Below, piece after piece: positions 59,191 through 64,000 of a stretch of DNA of 64,000 nucleotides. The translations under genes and the position numbers were made by a program. The notes beneath the pieces are model-generated. The model searched no databases. It worked only from the letters and a program-made list of their open reading frames with translations, and was not told the origin of the DNA. Within the stretch, counting starts at the first letter, position 1. Each line of letters begins with the position of its first letter. The stretch spans positions 924,618 to 988,617 of the forward strand of contig QEOQ01000274.1 in assembly GCA_010279815.1 (NCBI GenBank), in the 5' to 3' direction. This DNA comes from Brachionus plicatilis (taxonomy: Eukaryota; Rotifera; Eurotatoria; Ploima; Brachionidae).

Positions 59191-59683
59191 CTAAAAAAAT
59201 ATATGAAAAGACAAATTCAATTGTTCACTAATTTTTCCTTGGATTAAACAAAAAAAATTGTTTATTTGATAAATTTTTAAAATAAGCAAAATATTTTCAA
59301 TTAATCAAAATGACTTAAAGATGACCGAAATTTTATTTAATTATTTTAAAATAAATTGTTTATCTTATTTTTTTCGTTGCAAAATAAATTGCAAATAACT
59401 TTAGGCATTGAACAAACGTAAATGACAATCGAAAATTTTATTTTTTTTACTTTTAAAAATTTAAATTAAAATAAATAAATTTTAAATGTCAAATTTTGAA
59501 TATTTTAAACTTGGATCATGTCAAATGAATAAAAATTCCAAAAGATTTTAATTATTTTGTAAGACAACTTTGACTGCTTGGATATCATTTATCTTAATTT
59601 ATAATTAAAAAACCATAATACAATTCACATGATTTACCTTTAAAAAAAATATCTAAGCCCCCAAAATATTCATTTAGAAAAAA

Positions 59684-61112
59684 ATGACAAATTTTAGAGG
59701 TATTTTACTATTTTTTTTGTCACCACTAATTTGCACCGAATCTAAATTGATTCTAATCAGTTTTGACGGCTTCCGGCATGACTACATTGACACTCACAAT
59801 CTATTCTATATAAATAAATATTTTCTAAACAACGGAGTCCGTGTAAAAAACGGCCTCACAAATGCATTCACCACAGTCACTTTTCCGAACCATGTGACAC
59901 TGGCCACAGGTCTTTACCCAGAGACCCATGGAATCGTTGCCAACTCAATGTTTGATCCAATAATTAACGAAAGCTTTTATGCTTTCGGACCCAAGGACAA
60001 CGACACAAAATGGTTTGCTCAAAATGAAATTACCATGCCTATTTGGATCCTAAATCAGATTTATTTGGGCAAAAGCGCCATAGTGGGTGGATTTCCCAGC
60101 GCCAATGTGCCATTCGCCAATCAGACTGTGTTCTACAGCGAGGACTATGGCAACAAGCTAGATTGGCACGACAAAGTGGACAGAATAGTCAATCTTTTTG
60201 CCAACGAAAGCATTAACTTTGGGGTGCTGTACTTTCCGGAGCCAGATGAAACAGGCCACCAATTTGGTCCTTATTCGGACGAGATAAAATCAATTTTGGA
60301 AAAAATTGATCTTTTAGTTGGATATTTGATGATTAGCCTGGAAAACTTGGGCCTATTGGACACAATAAATGTTATTATAACATCTGATCATGGAATGGAC
60401 ACTGCCAGCTACAACAAATCTGTAGATCTAAGCGATTATGTTGATGTCAATTTGTTTAATATATATGGTGGTCTGACACAAGTTAATATTTTTCCAAAAA
60501 ATCTAAGCCACTTGGACTTTATTTACAATAGTCTGAAGAATATACCACATTACAATGTTTTCAAGCAGGACCAAGTACCGGCCAGGTTTAATTATAGACA
60601 CAACCATCGAATTGGACCCATAGTTATGTTTGGTGATGTGGGCTACGAGACCTTTAGAGCAAATAGATCTAAGTTTAATTGGAAATCATGGAGTATTTTT
60701 TATTAATTTTTTTTGATTTTTTTTATTTAAAAATTTTAAAGAGGGGGATCATGGAGGAGATAATCAAGTTTTGAGTATGCATCCTGTTTTTGTGGCCAGA
60801 GGGCCGGCTTTTAAAAAGAATTATACTCAGAAAACTGTTGCGTTCAGTGTTGACGTGTATCCGCTAATGTGTCACATATTGGGCATTAAACATGGAGTTA
60901 TTAATGGAAGTTTGGATAATTTGAGAGATGTGTTAGCTTATGATTATGAAGAAAAGAGATTTTTTATTGACAATCTTTTTAATATGGGATTTTTTGTCAT
61001 CTTTTTATTTTTGATGGTCATTTTTGTACAATTAAGGCTTTATTTTGTAAATAGAAGTTACAGTAATAAGAAAATTTTGACCTCGTCTATATCTTCTGTA
61101 AGGTTGATTTAA
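59684..61112 (+). CDS. ENPP-type ectonucleotide pyrophosphatase/phosphodiesterase
   Basis: Exons 59684-60692 and 60742-61112 (49-bp intron, TGGA|GTATTT...TTAAAG|AG) give 459 residues, the size of single-domain ENPP4/5-like proteins. A signal peptide (about 1-18) and one C-terminal membrane helix (about 418-438) make it a type I ectoenzyme. All metal ligands and the nucleophile are visible: D28 in SFDGFR, T66 in VTFPNH, D188 and H192 in PEPDETGHQFGP, D235 and H236 in TSDHGMD, H340 in GDHGGDN of exon 2. It hydrolyses phosphodiester or pyrophosphate bonds of extracellular nucleotides or lipids; the substrate cannot be told. Without the short second exon the final His and the anchor would be missed. 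Confidence 0.94.
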
Positions 61113-61206
61113 CACTGGAAAGGCCAAATTTTTTTATACCGTAAAAGCCCAAAGCTCACTTTCAAATTCTACTATAATTAAGTCAAATTTAAGATTTTTT
61201 TTTACC

Positions 61207-61212
61207 AATAAA
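61207..61212 (+). terminator. Candidate polyadenylation signal of the ENPP gene
   Basis: AATAAA about 95 nt after the stop, within the left part of the mobile element. Confidence 0.4.
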
Positions 61213-61439
61213 GTTTTATTGTATGTTAAATTTATTGGACGATAATTACTACACTCTAAAAAATAATTAGTTGCATGTATAAAATACTAACTTTATTGTA
61301 AAAAAATAAATTGCATTAATTAAGAACAAATTGTGTATTTTTAGAATAATTAATTTCTTGCTAAAAAAATAACATATGCAAAAATACTAACTTTAGTGTA
61401 TTTTTAACCAATGCTTATTCTACTGTCAGTAACTGGTCA

Positions 61440-61870
61440 ATGGACACAGTAAAAGAAAAAATATTTTGCGATGAGTACGATATTAGTGGTGAAGGTTGGT
61501 CATTAGCGTAAAGTTTCTTAACAGTTAATGATCGAGTAATTAAAAAAGTACCAAATTCTACAACCTTTCTTTTAACAAAAAAAGAATTTAAAGATGAGCT
61601 AAATATGGATTATGCAAAAGGCTTATATAGTAAGCTTAATAACGATTTTGACCAGCTGGTTGCTTTATTTAAAAATGTTAGGATTAAAAAATTTAATAAA
61701 GACTCCTGGGTATGTTCAAGCTGTACCTGCAGCTATTATCTAAGAAACTATTTTTGTTATCATAGTAGCCGTAGTGAAAAAGTTAGTTGAAATTCCAAAT
61801 AAATACAAAAAATGTTCAATCGAACCGAAGGCTAAACGTGGTCGAAAAGCCAATGCTGCTATAGCATAAG
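61440..61870 (+). pseudogene. MULE transposase C-terminal relic with SWIM finger
   Basis: The frame reads WSMDTVKEKIF, one TAA at about 61510, a stretch to FNKDSWVCSSCTCSYYL, then C-Y-H: the CxCx(n)CxH SWIM zinc finger that ends MULE transposases. After a one-base shift it continues VAVVKKLVEIPNKYKKC, PKAKRGRKANAAIA. One nonsense codon and one frameshift make it dead; the DDE domain is missing. Confidence 0.7.
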
Positions 61871-62237
61871 TAAGGCAATAAAAATTGTTAATGTAAATAT
61901 TTAAAATTAATAAATTTTATAATTTTTTATCGATTTTTTTTTACAATTAAGTAATTATTTTTTACAATAAAGTTATTATTTTTTAGATAAAGTTAGTATT
62001 TTTTTACAATAAATTAGCAATTTATACATAATTATTTATTAGTTAGCATTTTTAGCAATAAACTAATTATTTTTTTTTAATTTTTTTATTGTCAAAATTT
62101 GTTCAAAAATTCTTTAAGTTTGTTCTAGAACATATTCAAAGATTATCTAAGAATAAAAGCGAACTTTCGCGCTTACTCTTAGTGTAAAAGCAAAATTTGG
62201 GGTTTGTTCTTGGAGTAGTGGGCAAAGGTTTACGGTA

Positions 62238-62616
62238 ATATTTTTGCAATCAGATTAAAATATTTTTATTAAATTATGGTTTTAATTTTACTTCAGTTGC
62301 TAATTTTATACAGATACTCAAATAAAATCTAAAAAAAAAGAACTAACTCTAATAAATTTTTTTTCAATTTATTGTAAAAATTCAATTTTTCGATTTTTTA
62401 AAATATTAATAAATGAATTATAAACTAGGGTTGTTGTTTACTAGCTATTAAGAATATATTAATCTCATAAACTCTTAAAAGTCCTCGACACAAAGTTCAA
62501 AAATAAAATACATTTTTAAATTTAAATAAAAAATTTAAAAAATTTAAATGTTTAAAAAAAAAATGATTATAAAAATAAATTTTCAAAAATCGTCATAAAT
62601 TTATTTTTTGAACAGT
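62238..62616. other. Intergenic between convergent ENPP and protease genes
   Basis: AT-rich, no gene. It must hold the 3' UTR of the minus-strand protease-like gene. Confidence 0.5.
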
Positions 62617-63815
62617 TTATCGATAAACATCACGTCTCAAATTTTCAATAGATCCCAACAACGAGATTTTCTCATCGCTTTTCTTGTTAAAGAAATCCAT
62701 AAATCCAATCTGTAAAATAACTAACTCTTGAAAAAGTTCTAAAAAAAATTAGAATTGATAGTTAAAGGGTTTATAAGTTATTTTACCCGATTGGTGAAGT
62801 CTCATCGCATGAACTCTTATTTGAGATTATTCCAACAAGAATAAACTTTTCTTTTCCATTTAAATTTTCCCTAATTAATAAAGGAGATCCATATTCAAAG
62901 TCACACAAATCCTTTTCTGCAGCATTATCAATCGTACAAATCTGTCGGTCCCAATCAATAATATGAGACACATTTAAGCATTCAAAACTGTTGTATTTTG
63001 CTATTCTAACATCATCTTGCAAAGTATTTGTACTGTTTGAATCAAAACCTATCACATTGGCCTCAGATATATCAATTTTTGGATATATTTGATCGGACCT
63101 CTTTGGCAAACATAACAGGGAATGATTTTTATTTTGATTCACTTCAGTAGTTAATTTAATTATCGCTATATCATTGAGTTTACTGTTTTCTTCATAATTT
63201 GGATGCTAAGTTAAAAAAATTAATTATTAAAATTTTTTGAAGACTCTTTTAGATATTCTAAAAAATTTGGCATTAAAAAAAAATTAAAAACCAATTATTA
63301 CCTAGCTAATTTATAAATAAAAAACAGAAAAAATTAAATTATAATGAAAAGGTACCTCAAAGTTTCAAAATTAATTAATTAATTTTTCAATGATTTTGTA
63401 ATGGAACCATTACAAAATCTTTTAGAAAAAGTTCTTTTAGAATCAATTTTTTTTCATTACTTATGGATTGACTAGGTCTTTAGAGTTTTTTAGTTTCTTT
63501 TAAATTTTGTTTAATTTAATTAAACAGAATCAAAAAGTATCAAAGAAACTAATTTTTTTTGAAGAGACATATTAATAAAAGAACCTTAAATATTCTTAAA
63601 GATCCAAATTTTTTTTTTATTACAAATGTTCTTTAAGAATTTTTTAACTTAAAAGAACCTTCTAGAACCATTAGGGTCTTTTCTAATTGAAAAAAAAATG
63701 CAAAGTAATGCAAAATATGGTAAAAAGAAAATTCATCAAAGCACTCATACTCTTTCGAAATCGAAAAAAACTTGAAGACGATTGCCATGGTTAAGTTCAT
63801 AATATAGAAAAAATG
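62617..63815 (-). CDS. Trypsin-fold serine protease homologue, 3' part
   Basis: Minus-strand exons: about 63815-63751 (ELNHGNRLQVFFDFER, 5' edge unresolved), 63205-62787 (HPNYEENSKLNDIAIIKL with the Asp of the triad, then CLP...C...C to VGIISNKSSCDE) and 62709-62617. The S1 fold is clear, but the GDSGGPL box reads CDFEYGSPL: Glu for Asp194, Tyr for Ser195. It is therefore probably a non-catalytic homologue. The His57 exon lies beyond the window. The last intron (62710-62786) has good splice signals, but the join changes phase: the natural-looking ending IGFMDFFNKKSDEK is not in frame with the exon before. A pseudogene or a sequence error are both possible. Confidence 0.7.
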
Positions 63816-64000
63816 AAGAAATCGAAAATTTTATTCAATAAACAAAAAAATAAAGAATTGAGTTAATGTATAAAGATTTTCATTTTATAAAACGAAAAAC
63901 TTAATTATCAATTAAAGTTTCTTTTTTATTCATGTCAAAAATGTTCTTTAAAATAAGCATTAAAAAAATCTTTCATTTAACAAATAATGCTTAGCTATTT
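63816..64000. other. Upstream part or intron of the protease-like gene
   Basis: AT-rich and unassigned. Earlier exons must lie to the right of the window. Confidence 0.4.

Larger units (their letters stand above)
61139..62235. mobile_element. Composite element with CCGTAAA ends and MULE relic
   Basis: CCGTAAAAGCCC preceded by TA (61137-61138) and GGTTTACGG followed by TA (62236-62237) bracket 1.1 kb. The right end shares GCGCTTACTCTTAG and CTAAGAATAAAA with the MITE at 20595. Inside, ATACTAACTTTATTGTAAAA (61286) and its inverse (61985-62010) may be arms of a nested MULE. The left end is in the presumed 3' UTR of the ENPP gene, whose AATAAA (61207-61212) would then lie inside the element. Confidence 0.5.

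Overview
The window is nuclear DNA of a small-genome animal. It is very AT-rich, with single-exon genes or genes with very short introns (49, 53 and 70 bp) next to occasional introns of several kb. Splice sites are canonical GT-AG and AATAAA signals follow the genes closely. The style of the DEG/ENaC N terminus and of the jockey-like LINE remains reads to me as a monogonont rotifer (Brachionus-like). That placement is an inference from memory of family style, not a search result. A 35-base run of N at 41504-41538 marks an assembly gap.

Host genes, left to right: a DEG/ENaC sodium channel (7209-8558, +); a purine nucleoside phosphorylase (11328-12345, +, 2 exons) with Asp in the position that normally carries the purine-specifying Asn; a two-Ig-domain cell-surface protein (35727-40051, +, 2 coding exons split by a 3.4 kb intron); histidine ammonia-lyase (42677-50284, -, 4 exons); a cathepsin L-like cysteine protease (55723-56721, -); an ENPP-type ectophosphodiesterase (59684-61112, +, 2 exons); and the 3' part of a trypsin-fold protein with a lost catalytic serine (62617 to about 63815, -). 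They are ordinary, functionally unrelated metazoan genes, not an operon or a pathway cluster. PNP and ENPP both touch nucleotide salvage, but nothing in the sequence links them.

The rest is dominated by mobile DNA and by long stretches where I see nothing: a young non-autonomous LTR retrotransposon with identical LTRs and a 5-bp target duplication (1333-4380); 5'-truncated LINE pieces (5.2, 9.4-10.3, 23.2, 23.6-24.3 and 24.4 kb); relics of mariner, hAT, pogo and Mutator-like transposases; and many MITE-like inverted-repeat elements, several with target duplications I could read directly (8, 8, 8, 9 and 2 bp). A recurring theme is that each MITE family packs its terminal arms with its own short motif in both orientations (GGTCAC, CTTAG, CAACACAA, GACTTG; TTCGAGA in a related array). 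The HAL gene carries three of these inside its introns, one about 20 bp from a splice donor.

The region 24.9-35.6 kb has no gene but contains three islands of less AT-rich, complex sequence upstream of the Ig gene. Each holds a tandem GATA-factor site (TTATCTTATC or close), and the first also has a TATA box. I read these as the regulatory domain of the Ig gene. I found no CRISPR array, rRNA, tRNA or bacterial-style system. The most unusual items are the PNP substitution, the motif-array MITE families, the HAL intron hairpins and the GATA islands.
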